This document shows, one piece after another, positions 8,252 through 17,369 of a DNA stretch of 64,000 nucleotides. A model generated the notes under the pieces. The model was not told the origin of the DNA. It searched no databases and was given only the letters and a program-made list of their open reading frames with translations. How positions within the stretch are numbered: position 1 is the stretch's first letter; each line of letters begins with the position of its first letter. Position numbers and translations under genes: made by a program. The DNA comes from Acidimicrobiia bacterium (lineage in GTDB: Bacteria; Actinomycetota; Acidimicrobiia; Acidimicrobiales; CAIXPF01), in NCBI GenBank assembly GCA_947476745.1, contig CANJRG010000001.1, positions 62,001 through 126,000 of the forward strand, written 5' to 3'.

Positions 8252-9654
8252 ATGACCTCGGCTGACCAGTCCCGGGTTTCGATGATGTCACGAAGCCGGT
8301 CGAGGAACGCCGCCGCGTAGGCACCGTCGAAGGCCCGGTGGTCCCAGGCGAGCGCCAGCAACCCGATCGGCCGGATGGCGATCGATTCGGCGCCGTGGGC
8401 GTCGGTCACCACCCACGGCTTACGCCGGACCCCATCGGTTGACAGAATCGCCACCTGCGGCTGGTTGATGATCGGGAACTGCATCATCGTGCCGTACTGA
8501 CCGGGATTGGTGAGGGTGAAGGTGCCGCCGGTGACGTCGTCGGGCCGCAGCTGCCGCGACCGCGCCCGCCCCGCGAGATCGTGGATCTCCCGGGCGATGG
8601 CTCGCAGCCGCTTGCCGTCGGCCTGGCGGACCACCGGTGCCACGAGCCCCTCGAAGCTGAGATCGACAGCGATGCCGAGGTTCACCTCGCCGTGGACGAT
8701 CAGCTCGCCGTCTCCGACCGAGGCGTTCATGAACGGGTACTCGGCGATCGCATCGGAGGCAGCCCGGGCGATGAACGGAAGGTAGGTGAGGCTGAAACCC
8801 TCCGCCGCCTTCCACTGGTCGCGCCGCGCTCGACGCACGCGGTCCACGCCCTCGAAGTCGGCCTCCATGACGGTGAGCGTGTGGGCCGAGGTGGCCTTGG
8901 ACATCACCATGTGGTCGCCGGTGAGCTTGCGTATGCGGTTGAGCGGAACCCGCTGCCCACCGCGCGGGAGCGCACCCGCCGGTGCCGCCGGGGACCTTGC
9001 CGGCCCAGCCGCAGCAGCGGGCGCGACCGGGGTTGCGGGGACCGGAGGGGCAGCGGCGCGGGCGACCGCGGCGGGTGGGGCAGCGGCGGGGGCGGGGGCA
9101 ACCGGGGCGGCGGGTGCAGCAGCGACGGGTGCCGCCGCCTCGGCCGGGGTGCCCTTGTCGATGGCCCGTTGCACGTCGCCCCGGGTGAGCCTGCCGCCGA
9201 CGCCGGTGCCCTCGACCGTGTCGAGGTCGACGCCATGTTCACGAGCGAGACGGCGCACGATCGGGGAGAGCAGACGGCCGTCGCCGGTGCCGAGGTCAGC
9301 CTCGTCGTCCTGCGCCGACACCGCCATGGGCTGGGCCGGTGCGACCGGTGCGACCGGGGCAGGCGGTGGCGCTGCAGTGGCGGCCGCGACGGGTGCGGCA
9401 GCCGGCGCGGCCGGGCCACCGGCGGCACCGACGACCGCCAGGATCGTGCCCACCTCCACCGTGACGCCCTCGGGCACGCGAATCTCGGTGAGGATGCCCG
9501 ACGCGGTGGCCGGCACCTCGGAGTCGACCTTGTCGGTGGACACCTCGTAGAGGATCTCGTCCTCCACCACCACGTCGCCGATCTGCTTGAACCATTTGGT
9601 GATGGTGCCTTCGGTGACGGTCTCACCCAACTGTGGCATCACGATCTCGGCCAT
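8248..9654 (-). CDS. sucB: Dihydrolipoamide acyltransferase, E2 of a 2-oxoacid dehydrogenase
   Basis: A 468-residue E2 with one N-terminal lipoyl domain (lipoylated Lys in YEVSTDKVDSE, K42), an Ala/Pro-rich linker, a peripheral-subunit-binding domain (LLSPIVRRLAREHG to RLTRGDVQRAI), a second Ala/Pro linker, and the catalytic acyltransferase core ending with the HxxxDG signature in AWDHRAFDG. It transfers acyl groups to CoA in the 2-oxoglutarate, pyruvate or branched-chain complex; the sequence alone does not settle which. E3 lies upstream and LipB-LipA directly downstream (4-nt overlap), so the locus makes the E2, its cofactor and E3 together. No E1 is in the window. Confidence 0.92.
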   Translation of the reverse strand: MAEIVMPQLGETVTEGTITKWFKQIGDVVVEDEILYEVSTDKVDSEVPATASGILTEIRVPEGVTVEVGTILAVVGAAGGPAAPAAAPVAAATAAPPPAPVAPVAPAQPMAVSAQDDEADLGTGDGRLLSPIVRRLAREHGVDLDTVEGTGVGGRLTRGDVQRAIDKGTPAEAAAPVAAAPAAPVAPAPAAAPPAAVARAAAPPVPATPVAPAAAAGPARSPAAPAGALPRGGQRVPLNRIRKLTGDHMVMSKATSAHTLTVMEADFEGVDRVRRARRDQWKAAEGFSLTYLPFIARAASDAIAEYPFMNASVGDGELIVHGEVNLGIAVDLSFEGLVAPVVRQADGKRLRAIAREIHDLAGRARSRQLRPDDVTGGTFTLTNPGQYGTMMQFPIINQPQVAILSTDGVRRKPWVVTDAHGAESIAIRPIGLLALAWDHRAFDGAYAAAFLDRLRDIIETRDWSAEVM

Positions 9655-9710
9655 GGACGACTACCTCACTGTGGATTCGGGCGGGACTGGCGGTCGATAC
9701 GACAGCTGGG

Positions 9711-11123
9711 TCAGTGCAGGGACCGACCGGTCAGGGACAACATCGACTCGCCGAAGAGCTCGCTGATGGTCGGATGCGGCTGAATGAGGTGGGCGACCTC
9801 GTCGACGGTGGCTTCCCAGTTGACAGCGAGGTAGCCCTGGCCGAGCTGCTCGGTGGCCCACGGACCGACCATGTGCACGCCCAGCACGCGTCCGCCGGTC
9901 CCGTCGGGGCGACGCTCGGCGATGACCTTGACGATCCCTTCGGTGTCTCCGATGATCATCGCCCGGCCGTTGCCGGCGTGGCGGTGCTTCGAGGTGACCA
10001 CCTCGTAGCCCTTGGCCAGCGCCTGTTCCTCCGAATAGCCGGCGAAGGCGACCTCCGGGTGGCAGTAGATGGCCCAGGGGATCCGCTCGTAGTCGACCGG
10101 CAACGGCGACTCGCCGAGGATGTCTTTGATCACCGTCATGCCCTCCACGAAGGCGACGTGGGCCAGCTGCGGCGTGGCGATGAGGTCACCGATGGCGTGG
10201 ACCCCCGCCATCGTGGTCCGGCACAGCGGGTCGACCTGCACGAAGCCTCGCTGATCGACCGCCACCGCCGTCGCCTCGAGCCCGAGCAGGTCCGAAAAAG
10301 GCCGGCGACCGACGGAGAGGACCACCGTCTCCACCTCGATCGACTCGCCCTCGCCGAAGTCGACCGTGGTGCTGCGACCATCGGCACTCGGCCGGTGCCC
10401 TCTCACCGGCACCCCGGTGCGGATGGTGATGCCCCGCTTCTTGAAGCTGCGGGCCACGACATCGGCCACGTCCCCGTCGCAGCCGGGCAGGATCTTGTCG
10501 AGTGCCTCCAGGATGGTCACCCGGGTACCGAGGTCGGACATCATCGAGGCGAACTCGCAGCCGATGGCCCCGCCGCCGATGACCACCGCCGAGACGGGCA
10601 GCCGATCGATCGAGAGCACCTCGTCGGAGGTGGTCACCAACCGGCCGTCGACCTCGAAGCCGGGGATGTGACGCGGCACCGACCCCGCGGCCAGCACCAC
10701 GTGATCGGCCTGCAACGACGTGGTGGCGCCGTCGGCTGCGGTGACGGTCACCCTGCGGTCGGGGTTCAGGCGTCCCGTTCCCTCGTAGACGGTGACCTTG
10801 CGCCCCTTCAACAGAGCGGCAAGGCCCCGCCACAGCTGATCGATGATGCGCTGCTTGCGTTCGAGGGTGACCGACCAGTCGACCGAAGGCGGGCCGGCGT
10901 TGATACCGAACTGAGCGGCGTCGCGGACATGTCGGTATACGGCGGCCGTCTCGAGCAACTCCTTGGCCGGGATGCACCCGACGTGCAGGCAGGTTCCGCC
11001 GACCTTCGACCGCTCCACCAGGGCGATGTCGAGCCCGGCCGAAGCCCCGTACAGGGCGGCGGCATACCCGCCCGGTCCGCCACCGACGATCACGACGTCA
11101 TGGTTGTTCACCTGGTCGGACAC
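9711..11123 (-). CDS. lpdA: Dihydrolipoyl dehydrogenase (E3)
   Basis: A 470-residue FAD disulfide oxidoreductase that reoxidises dihydrolipoyl groups on E2, passing electrons to NAD. It shows the FAD-binding VVIVGGGPGGYAAAL near the N-terminus, the redox pair in GGTCLHVGCIPAKE (C45, C50), the NAD-binding AVVIGGGAIGCEFA, a second FAD motif HAIGDLI, and the C-terminal His-Glu dyad region HPTISE. It heads the lpd-sucB-lipBA run. The start is a GTG; a TAGCAT hexamer lies further upstream with a GGAAG before the GTG, so this gene appears to have a normal leader. Confidence 0.95.
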   Translation of the reverse strand: MSDQVNNHDVVIVGGGPGGYAAALYGASAGLDIALVERSKVGGTCLHVGCIPAKELLETAAVYRHVRDAAQFGINAGPPSVDWSVTLERKQRIIDQLWRGLAALLKGRKVTVYEGTGRLNPDRRVTVTAADGATTSLQADHVVLAAGSVPRHIPGFEVDGRLVTTSDEVLSIDRLPVSAVVIGGGAIGCEFASMMSDLGTRVTILEALDKILPGCDGDVADVVARSFKKRGITIRTGVPVRGHRPSADGRSTTVDFGEGESIEVETVVLSVGRRPFSDLLGLEATAVAVDQRGFVQVDPLCRTTMAGVHAIGDLIATPQLAHVAFVEGMTVIKDILGESPLPVDYERIPWAIYCHPEVAFAGYSEEQALAKGYEVVTSKHRHAGNGRAMIIGDTEGIVKVIAERRPDGTGGRVLGVHMVGPWATEQLGQGYLAVNWEATVDEVAHLIQPHPTISELFGESMLSLTGRSLH

Positions 11124-11214
11124 TCGATCACCACTTCCGTTCGGGTCGCGGCGTCATGCTACCGACCGTGTTCGGCTCACCGCGGCCTGCTGCCGGGGCC
11201 GGCCGTCCGGACGT

Positions 11215-11304
11215 TCAGCGGGCCAGCAGCATCTGCAACGCGAAGGCGGCGAGGATGCCCAGGCCGAGCGCCAGGGACATCGCCAGCAACATGCGCGTGC
11301 TCAC
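11215..11304 (-). CDS. Very short single-pass membrane protein (29 residues)
   Basis: A 29-codon frame starting at GTG 11304, which overlaps the stop of the upstream hydrolase by 4 nt (GTGA). After STRMLLAM the rest is a single hydrophobic helix (LALGLGILAAFALQMLLA) ending in Arg. The exact overlap and membrane-helix composition argue for a real coupled microprotein, though short hydrophobic frames can arise by chance in G+C-rich DNA. No known family is recognised. Confidence 0.4.
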   Translation of the reverse strand: MSTRMLLAMSLALGLGILAAFALQMLLAR

Positions 11305-12170
11305 GGTCGCACCCCCATCGTCGGCAGTCTCTGTTCGATCCAGTCGATGATCACCGTCAACACCGCCTCGCGCTCCGGCTCGTTGAGCACCTCATGGTAG
11401 AGGCCGGGCTGTTCGGCCAGGGTGACGTCGGCCGAGCCGAACCGCGCGACCAGCTCCCGGCTGGTGTCGATCGGTACCAGCCGGTCGGCCGTGCCGTGGA
11501 CCACCAGCACCGGCAGCCGTAGCCCGCCCACCTCGTCGGGGAACCGGGCGGTACGGGCCACCAGCTGGTTACCCAACCCGGCGGTCAGCCGGCCCCGGTA
11601 GACCAGCGGATCGTCGAGATAGGCCTGCACCACCGCAGGATCGCGGCTGACCGCGGCGCCGTCGAGCCGGATCAGGGGCAACGTGGGGGCGATCCTGGCC
11701 AACCACCGGCCGGCCACGACCACGGCGGCGGGCAGCCCGTGGGCGGCGTCGGTGAGCGGCCCGGACAACACCAGCGCGTCGAAGGCCCCCGGATGGTCGA
11801 TGACGTGGCCAAGGGCGATCGCCCCACCCATGGAGTGGCCGAGCAGCACTCGCGGCAGGTCGGGATGAGCCACCATCGCCTGGCGCCGGAGCAACTCGAG
11901 ATCGTCCTCGTAGGCTGCGAAGCGCTCGACGTGGACCCGTCGCCCGGCGGAACGGCCGTGGCCTCTGTGGTCGAGCGCCCACACGGCGAAGCCGTTCGAC
12001 GCCAGCCGCCGGGCTACATCGTCGTAACGCCCGCTGTGCTCGCCCAGCCCGTGGGCCAGGACCACCACGGCCCGCAGCTCGCCGTCGGGCTCCCAGACCC
12101 TCCGGAACAGGGTTACGCCACCCGTTGCGGTGAATGTCGCTGCGCTCGCTACGACCGGGAGAGCGGACAT
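11301..12170 (-). CDS. Alpha/beta hydrolase, monoacylglycerol-lipase-like
   Basis: A 289-residue serine hydrolase of the lysophospholipase/monoglyceride lipase type. The oxyanion region AHGLGEHSGRYDDVA, the DHRGHGRSAG strand, the nucleophile elbow GHSMGGA, the acid in HGTADRLVP and the His in LYHEVLNEP form the full triad. It probably hydrolyses acylglycerols or similar esters; the substrate is not readable. I chose ATG 12170 (MSALPVV) because homology begins just after it; the upstream in-frame extension is Arg/Pro-rich. No export signal is seen. Confidence 0.85.
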   Translation of the reverse strand: MSALPVVASAATFTATGGVTLFRRVWEPDGELRAVVVLAHGLGEHSGRYDDVARRLASNGFAVWALDHRGHGRSAGRRVHVERFAAYEDDLELLRRQAMVAHPDLPRVLLGHSMGGAIALGHVIDHPGAFDALVLSGPLTDAAHGLPAAVVVAGRWLARIAPTLPLIRLDGAAVSRDPAVVQAYLDDPLVYRGRLTAGLGNQLVARTARFPDEVGGLRLPVLVVHGTADRLVPIDTSRELVARFGSADVTLAEQPGLYHEVLNEPEREAVLTVIIDWIEQRLPTMGVRP

Positions 12171-12407
12171 GGGGGCCTTTCGGGTCAGGTCGGTCCGGGC
12201 GGGTCGGTCCGGGCGGGGCCGGGCGGACCTCTGCGGCACCCCACCGGGCCGGACCGGATCAGCATAGGGAAGGGCCCATCACCGGCGGTGACCACGAATT
12301 CGGCCCGATCGGGAATGCCCCGGCGCCCCGGAGGCTTGAGACGGGTGCACGAACTGGCTCCGCCCCTCCGCGGCCGGACCCGGCACCCGAACGCCCCGGA
12401 GAAAACC

Positions 12408-13322
12408 ATGCATGTCGCCGTCAGTGGATCAAGTGGCCTGATCGGCACCGCCCTTTGCCAGTCGCTGGTTCGATCGGGCCACCAGGTGTCCAAGCTGGTT
12501 CGACGGACAGCCACGCGACCCGACGAGGTCCCCTGGGATCCCAGCGCCGGCACCCTCGACCCGGCGGCGCTCGAGGGCACCGACGCCGTGGTGAACCTCT
12601 CGGGCGCCGGGATCGGCGACAAGCGTTGGACCGATGCGTACAAGCGGGAACTGCTCGACAGCCGGGTCGCCACGACGTCGCTGTTGGCCGACACGATCGC
12701 CCGGATGGACCGCAAGCCCCAGGTGTTCCTCTCCGGGTCGGCCGTGGGCATCTACGGGGAGCGCGGCGACCAGGCGCTCACCGAGCAGTCCGATGCCGGC
12801 AGCGGCTTCCTCGCCGACATCTGCCGGCAATGGGAGGACGCCACGACCGCGGCGAGCGAGGCCGGGGTCAGGGTGGCCCACCTGCGTACCGGGGTGGTCC
12901 TCGCCGATCGGGGCGGCGCCCTGGGCAAGATGCTGCCGTTGTTCCGTTTCGGGCTCGGGGGCAAGATGGGCAACGGCCGGGCCTACTGGAGCTGGATCTC
13001 CCTCGCCGACGAGGTCGGTGCCATCGAGTTCCTGCTGGAGCAGCCGGTCTCGGGCGCAGTCAACCTCACCGCCCCGGCACCGGCCACCAACGCCGAGTTC
13101 ACCAAGGCGCTGGGCCAGGCGCTGCACCGCCCCACGCTGCTGCCGGTGCCATCGTTCGGGCCGAAGCTGCTGCTGGGCGGCGAACTCGCCGACGCGCTGC
13201 TGTTCACCTCGGCCCGGGTCGTGCCCCAGGTGCTGCTCGACGCCGGCTACCGGTTCCGCCATCCCGATCTGGCCTCGGCGTTCCACTACGTCCTCGGCGG
13301 CGCCACCGCTGCGGCGAGCTGA
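12408..13322 (+). CDS. TIGR01777-type NAD-dependent epimerase (YfcH/SDR39U1-like)
   Basis: A 304-residue extended SDR. It has the nucleotide-binding SGSSGLIGTALC at 6-17, VNLSGAGIGDKRW, SGSAVGIYG in place of the usual catalytic strand, and a C-terminal DUF1731-like block (LPVPSFGPKLLLGGELADALLFTSARVVP). Members are found next to cell-division or lipid genes, but their reaction is not established. ATG 12408 starts exactly at the first Rossmann strand. It is followed after 8 nt by a START-like gene, a neighbourhood seen for this family, where epimerase and cyclase/START domains also occur fused. Confidence 0.88.
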   Translation: MHVAVSGSSGLIGTALCQSLVRSGHQVSKLVRRTATRPDEVPWDPSAGTLDPAALEGTDAVVNLSGAGIGDKRWTDAYKRELLDSRVATTSLLADTIARMDRKPQVFLSGSAVGIYGERGDQALTEQSDAGSGFLADICRQWEDATTAASEAGVRVAHLRTGVVLADRGGALGKMLPLFRFGLGGKMGNGRAYWSWISLADEVGAIEFLLEQPVSGAVNLTAPAPATNAEFTKALGQALHRPTLLPVPSFGPKLLLGGELADALLFTSARVVPQVLLDAGYRFRHPDLASAFHYVLGGATAAAS

Positions 13323-13330
13323 GCGGCACG

Positions 13331-13795
13331 ATGGCCTCGAACCCGTCCGCTCCACGTCGCCAGGTGTCGGTGTCGCGGGTCATCCACACCACAGCGTCGG
13401 CCATCTTCGCCATCGTCGACAACCCGGCCCGCCACCCCGACATCGACGGTTCGGGCACGGTCCGTGCGGCGCGCGGGCCCGACCAGCACCTGCAGCTGGG
13501 CGACACCTTCGGCATGGACATGCGGCTGTGGGTTCCTTACCGGATCGCCAACACCGTGGTGGAGTACGAACTCGACCGCCTGCTGACCTGGGCCCATTTC
13601 GGCGGGCATCGCTGGCGCTACGAGCTCGAACCGGTCGACGGCGGCACTCGGGTGACGGAGACCTTCGACTGGTCCTGCTCACGGTTCCCGCCGCTCATCG
13701 AGCTCGTCGGCTACCCCCGGCGTCATCCACCGCACATGGAGCAGACCCTGCAGCGGCTCGCCGAACTCGTCGAAGGCGCCGAGAACCAGGGCTGA
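13331..13795 (+). CDS. SRPBCC (START-like / polyketide cyclase) family protein
   Basis: A 154-residue helix-grip protein with the usual N-terminal strand-helix VSVSRVIHTTASAIFAIVDNPARHPDID, a central set of strands, and a C-terminal helix (MEQTLQRLAELVEGA). Such proteins bind hydrophobic ligands; no catalytic residues can be assigned. The 8-nt spacing after the TIGR01777 gene implies co-transcription and perhaps a shared lipid or cofactor substrate. Start chosen by spacing and by the fold boundary. Confidence 0.8.
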   Translation: MASNPSAPRRQVSVSRVIHTTASAIFAIVDNPARHPDIDGSGTVRAARGPDQHLQLGDTFGMDMRLWVPYRIANTVVEYELDRLLTWAHFGGHRWRYELEPVDGGTRVTETFDWSCSRFPPLIELVGYPRRHPPHMEQTLQRLAELVEGAENQG

Positions 13796-13842
13796 GCGGT
13801 CCCGATGGGTCGGCTCGCCGCTGGGCGCCGGCTGACGTGGGC

Positions 13843-15450
13843 CTATGCCGGGGCGAGATCGGGTCCGGACGGGCTGCCCCAGCCGCCGCCGCCGGGGGTC
13901 AGCATGCGCAGCACGTCACCGGCCCGCAGTTCGACCGTGCACTTGTCGGGTAGGCGTTCCGCCCGGTCCTCCTCGCCGCCCGGTAGCAGCCAGTTCTCCC
14001 CCACCGCACCCGGCCCGCCGCCGGCCAAGCCCCACGGCGGTGAGACCCGGCGCTCGGTGATGAGCGAGACCGTCACGTCCTCCAACAGCAGCAGGTCGCG
14101 CTCGATGCCCTCTCCTCCGGGCGCCGACCCGGCACCCCCGCTGCCCCGCCGTAGCCGGTAGCGCAGGACCCGCATCGGGTAGGTCCGCTCGAGGGCCTCC
14201 ACCGGGGTGTTCTTGGTGTTGGTCATCGCGGTGTGAACCCCGCTCATGCCGGGCTTGCCGGCCCGGCCGCCCTGACCTCCCGCCACCGTCTCGTAGTACA
14301 CCCATCCCCGGCCCCCGATGAGCAGGTTGTTCATGGTGCCCTGCGACGCGGCCCCCACCCGCTCGGCGCAGGCGGCGGCCAAGGCACCCAGACAGAGGTC
14401 TGCCACGCGCTGGCTCACCTCGACGTTGCCGGCCGCCACCGCCGCCGGAGCCTCCGCGGCCAGCACCGAGCGAGCCGGGATGATCAGGTGGACCGGCCGC
14501 ATCGTGCCTCCGTTGGCCGGCATCGTCGGGTCGAGCGCGCTGCGCAACGCGAACGCCACGGCCGACGTGGTCACCGCGGCAACGGCGTTGACGTTGCCAC
14601 GGGTCTGCGGGGCCGAGCCGGTGAAGTCCATCAGCACCTCGTCACCGCTGATCGCGATGCGCACCGCAAGCGGCACAGGGTCACGCTCACCGGACCCGGC
14701 ACTGTCGAGCTGGTCCGCGAAACGCCATTCTCCGTCTCCCACCGCCCGGATCGCCGCCCGCATGCGCCGCTCGCCGTAGGCCACGACCTCGGGCAGGGGC
14801 TGCCCGACGAACTGGGCCAGACGGGCCACCCCGACGCGATTGGCCCCCAGCTGGGCATCGAGGTCACCGGCGCGTTCGAGCGGGGTGCGGCTGTTGGCAA
14901 GCAGGATCTCGCGCACCGCCTCGTCCACCACCACCGGCGGCAGCCGGAGCCCTTCCTGGAAGATCTCGGTGGCCTGCGCCGGCATCGAGCCCGGCGCCGC
15001 ACCACCGACGTCGGCGTGGTGGGCGCGGTTGGCCACCCATCCGATCAGGGTCGCGCCCCCGTCCCCGTCGCCCCCGTCGCCACCGCCACGCTCGGCCGAC
15101 CCGACGAAGCAGGGGGCGACGATGGTGATGTCGTTGAGATGGGTGCCGCCGCTGAAGGGGTCGTTCACCGCCACCTGGTCGCCCGGACGGAGCCGCCCGG
15201 CGAACCGCTCGATCACCGCGGCGACCGAGGCGGGCATCGAGCCGAGGTGGACGGGGATGTTCTCGGCCTGCACCAGCAGCTCGCCATCAGGGGTGAACAG
15301 CGCGCACGAGAAATCGGCCCGTTCCTTGATGTTCGGACTGTAGGAGGCCCGCCGCAGCACCGCCGACATCTCCCGGGCCACGCCCGACAGCCGGGCGATG
15401 AGGATCTGCAGTGCCGCAGGCCCCAACGTGGTCGTCGGCTCACCGATCAT
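13843..15450 (-). CDS. hyuB: Hydantoinase B / 5-oxoprolinase family protein (HyuB)
   Basis: A 535-residue partner subunit of ATP-dependent hydantoin or 5-oxoproline-type amidohydrolases. It shows ALFTPDGELLVQAENIPVHLGSMPASV near 50-75, NDPFSGGTHLNDITIVAP, and the C-terminal GGAGSAPGGEGIERDLLL plus PWGLAGGGPGA. Gly-rich inserts (residues about 120-130) look low-complexity. Its start overlaps the HyuA stop by 4 nt, so the two form one complex-coding pair. The actual lactam substrate is unknown; 5-oxoproline, hydantoins or related compounds are possible. Confidence 0.9.
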   Translation of the reverse strand: MIGEPTTTLGPAALQILIARLSGVAREMSAVLRRASYSPNIKERADFSCALFTPDGELLVQAENIPVHLGSMPASVAAVIERFAGRLRPGDQVAVNDPFSGGTHLNDITIVAPCFVGSAERGGGDGGDGDGGATLIGWVANRAHHADVGGAAPGSMPAQATEIFQEGLRLPPVVVDEAVREILLANSRTPLERAGDLDAQLGANRVGVARLAQFVGQPLPEVVAYGERRMRAAIRAVGDGEWRFADQLDSAGSGERDPVPLAVRIAISGDEVLMDFTGSAPQTRGNVNAVAAVTTSAVAFALRSALDPTMPANGGTMRPVHLIIPARSVLAAEAPAAVAAGNVEVSQRVADLCLGALAAACAERVGAASQGTMNNLLIGGRGWVYYETVAGGQGGRAGKPGMSGVHTAMTNTKNTPVEALERTYPMRVLRYRLRRGSGGAGSAPGGEGIERDLLLLEDVTVSLITERRVSPPWGLAGGGPGAVGENWLLPGGEEDRAERLPDKCTVELRAGDVLRMLTPGGGGWGSPSGPDLAPA

Positions 15451-17369
15451 GGCCGACCCTCCCGGCGTAGGACCAGGGCTCCGCCGCCCCCGGCCTCACC
15501 TACCCAACCAGATGGTATCCATACCGTACAGTCCGGCTCCTCGAGCACGGCCGGGCCCCGTACTGCCGGACGGACCGGCGTCGGCAGATCCTCGAAACGG
15601 ATCGGCACGGCGCCCGACGCCCGAGCCCGCAGGGCGATGACCTCCACCGGGGCGTCGGGCCGGTCGAACCCGTTGAAGGCACGGTGGCGCTCGCCGAACG
15701 CCGCAACCATCGACTGCTCCGTCACCACCGCTGCGCTGAGCACACCGAACGGTACGGTGAGCTCGTGGCTCTGCCCCCGGTATCGGGCGTCGACGGCCAC
15801 CTCGGCCTGTTCAGGCGCGCCGCCCACCGCCGCCGCGGCCTCGGTCGCCAAGGCGGCCAGCGCCGCGGCGACCCCCCTATGGTCGGACGGGGTCGGCCAC
15901 GAACGCACCAGGTCCCGCTGGCGGGGTGCGCTGAGCAGACCGACGGCGGAGAGCACCCCGGCCCGGGCCGGGATCACCACTGCGGCCATGTCCAACGCCT
16001 CGGCCAGGGCGCAAGCATGCAACGGGCCGGCACCGCCAAAGGCCACCAGGGCCAGCCCGGCCGGGTCCACACCACGTTCCACCGTCACCTGACGGATGGC
16101 CTGCTCCATGTTGGCATTGACCACCGCCACCACGTCCGCCGCGTCGATCCCGGCCGTCTCGAGCGCCGCACGGGCAGCAGCCGGGTCGAGGCCGGGCAGG
16201 TCACCGAAACGGGCCGAGGGCGGAATCCGCCCCAGGACCAGGTTCGCGTCGGTCACCGTCGGTTCGTCGCCACCCCGGCCGTAACACGCCGGGCCGGGCC
16301 GGGCTCCGGCGCTGCGCGGGCCCACCTGCAGTGCCCCGCCGGCGTCGATCCGGGCGATCGAGCCGCCGCCGGCGCCGATGGTGTGCACGTCGAGGGACGG
16401 GACCCGGACGGGGAACCCGGCGACGTCCCGCCGTGCTGCCGGCTCGGGCGCGCCGTCGAGGACCAGGCAGACGTCGGTGCTGGTGCCGCCCATGTCGAAG
16501 GTCACCGCATCGTGGAATCCGGCGGCGACGGCGGCCTCGGCGGCTGCCCGAACCCCGCCGGCAGGGCCCGACAGCAGCAGCAAGACCGGTCGGTCGGCCG
16601 CCTCGACGGCATCGATGAGCCCGCCGGCCGAGGTCATCACCCGGATCTCACGGGCCAACGACGCCAACCGGGCGAGGTAACCCCGGCACAGCGGGCGGAG
16701 GTAGGCGTTGATCACCGTGGTGACCGTGCGCTCGTACTCCCGGAACTCCGGCGACACGTCGTGGGACACCGTCACGTCGTGACCTCGCCGGCGCAACTCG
16801 TCGGCGACCTGTCGTTCGTGGGCGGGCTCGAGGTCGCTGTGGTTCAGGCAGACCGCCACCGCCTCCACCGCCGGGTCGATCGGCGCGATCGTGGCGGGAT
16901 CGCACGGTTCGAGCTCGATTCCCCTGGCATCGAGGCGGCCGGATACCCCGTAGCGCCGGTGCCGCGGTACCAGCGGCTCGGGCCGGTCGACGAGCGCGTC
17001 GTAGAGCGACGGCCGGTCCTGGCGGGCGATCTCGACGACGTCCTCGAACCCGGCCGAGGTGACCAGGGCGACCGGCGCCCCGCGCCGTTCCAGCAGCGCG
17101 TTGGTGGCCACCGTCGTCCCATGGGCCAGCACCGCGACCGCATCGGTGTCGGCGTGCGGCCGGGCCAGCAAGGCTCGCCGTACCGCCTCGGACGGATCGT
17201 CGGGGTCGGAGGAGACCTTCACCACATCGCCCCGTGCGGTGACCAGATCGGTGAAGGTCCCGCCGGTGTCGGTACCCACGATGGACACCGGTCGATCACC
17301 GTCGGCTGTTCTGGCGTCGGCTGGGGTGGGGGCACCTGCTGCGGACGCCGACTGCGGGTCGACACTCAT
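15447..17369 (-). CDS. hyuA: Hydantoinase A / 5-oxoprolinase family protein (HyuA)
   Basis: A 640-residue ATP-using subunit that phosphorylates the lactam carbonyl before ring opening. Diagnostic segments: GTDTGGTFTDLV near residue 33, LAHGTTVATNALLERRGAPVALVTSAGFEDV, AFGGAGPLHA, and VTFDMGGTSTDVCLV. An N-terminal tail of about 28 polar residues precedes the fold. The start overlaps the amidase stop by 4 nt. Together with HyuB and the amidase this suggests a route that opens a cyclic amide and then hydrolyses the product. Confidence 0.92.
   Translation of the reverse strand: MSVDPQSASAAGAPTPADARTADGDRPVSIVGTDTGGTFTDLVTARGDVVKVSSDPDDPSEAVRRALLARPHADTDAVAVLAHGTTVATNALLERRGAPVALVTSAGFEDVVEIARQDRPSLYDALVDRPEPLVPRHRRYGVSGRLDARGIELEPCDPATIAPIDPAVEAVAVCLNHSDLEPAHERQVADELRRRGHDVTVSHDVSPEFREYERTVTTVINAYLRPLCRGYLARLASLAREIRVMTSAGGLIDAVEAADRPVLLLLSGPAGGVRAAAEAAVAAGFHDAVTFDMGGTSTDVCLVLDGAPEPAARRDVAGFPVRVPSLDVHTIGAGGGSIARIDAGGALQVGPRSAGARPGPACYGRGGDEPTVTDANLVLGRIPPSARFGDLPGLDPAAARAALETAGIDAADVVAVVNANMEQAIRQVTVERGVDPAGLALVAFGGAGPLHACALAEALDMAAVVIPARAGVLSAVGLLSAPRQRDLVRSWPTPSDHRGVAAALAALATEAAAAVGGAPEQAEVAVDARYRGQSHELTVPFGVLSAAVVTEQSMVAAFGERHRAFNGFDRPDAPVEVIALRARASGAVPIRFEDLPTPVRPAVRGPAVLEEPDCTVWIPSGWVGEAGGGGALVLRREGRP

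Noticed and set aside
9633-11522. Long plus-strand frame opposite lpdA
   Set aside because: Composition is His/Arg/Gly-rich and the minus strand encodes a complete dihydrolipoyl dehydrogenase.
12240-12407. 5' extension of the TIGR01777 frame
   Set aside because: The Rossmann strand begins at ATG 12408; upstream residues are Arg/Pro/Gly-rich and not conserved in type.
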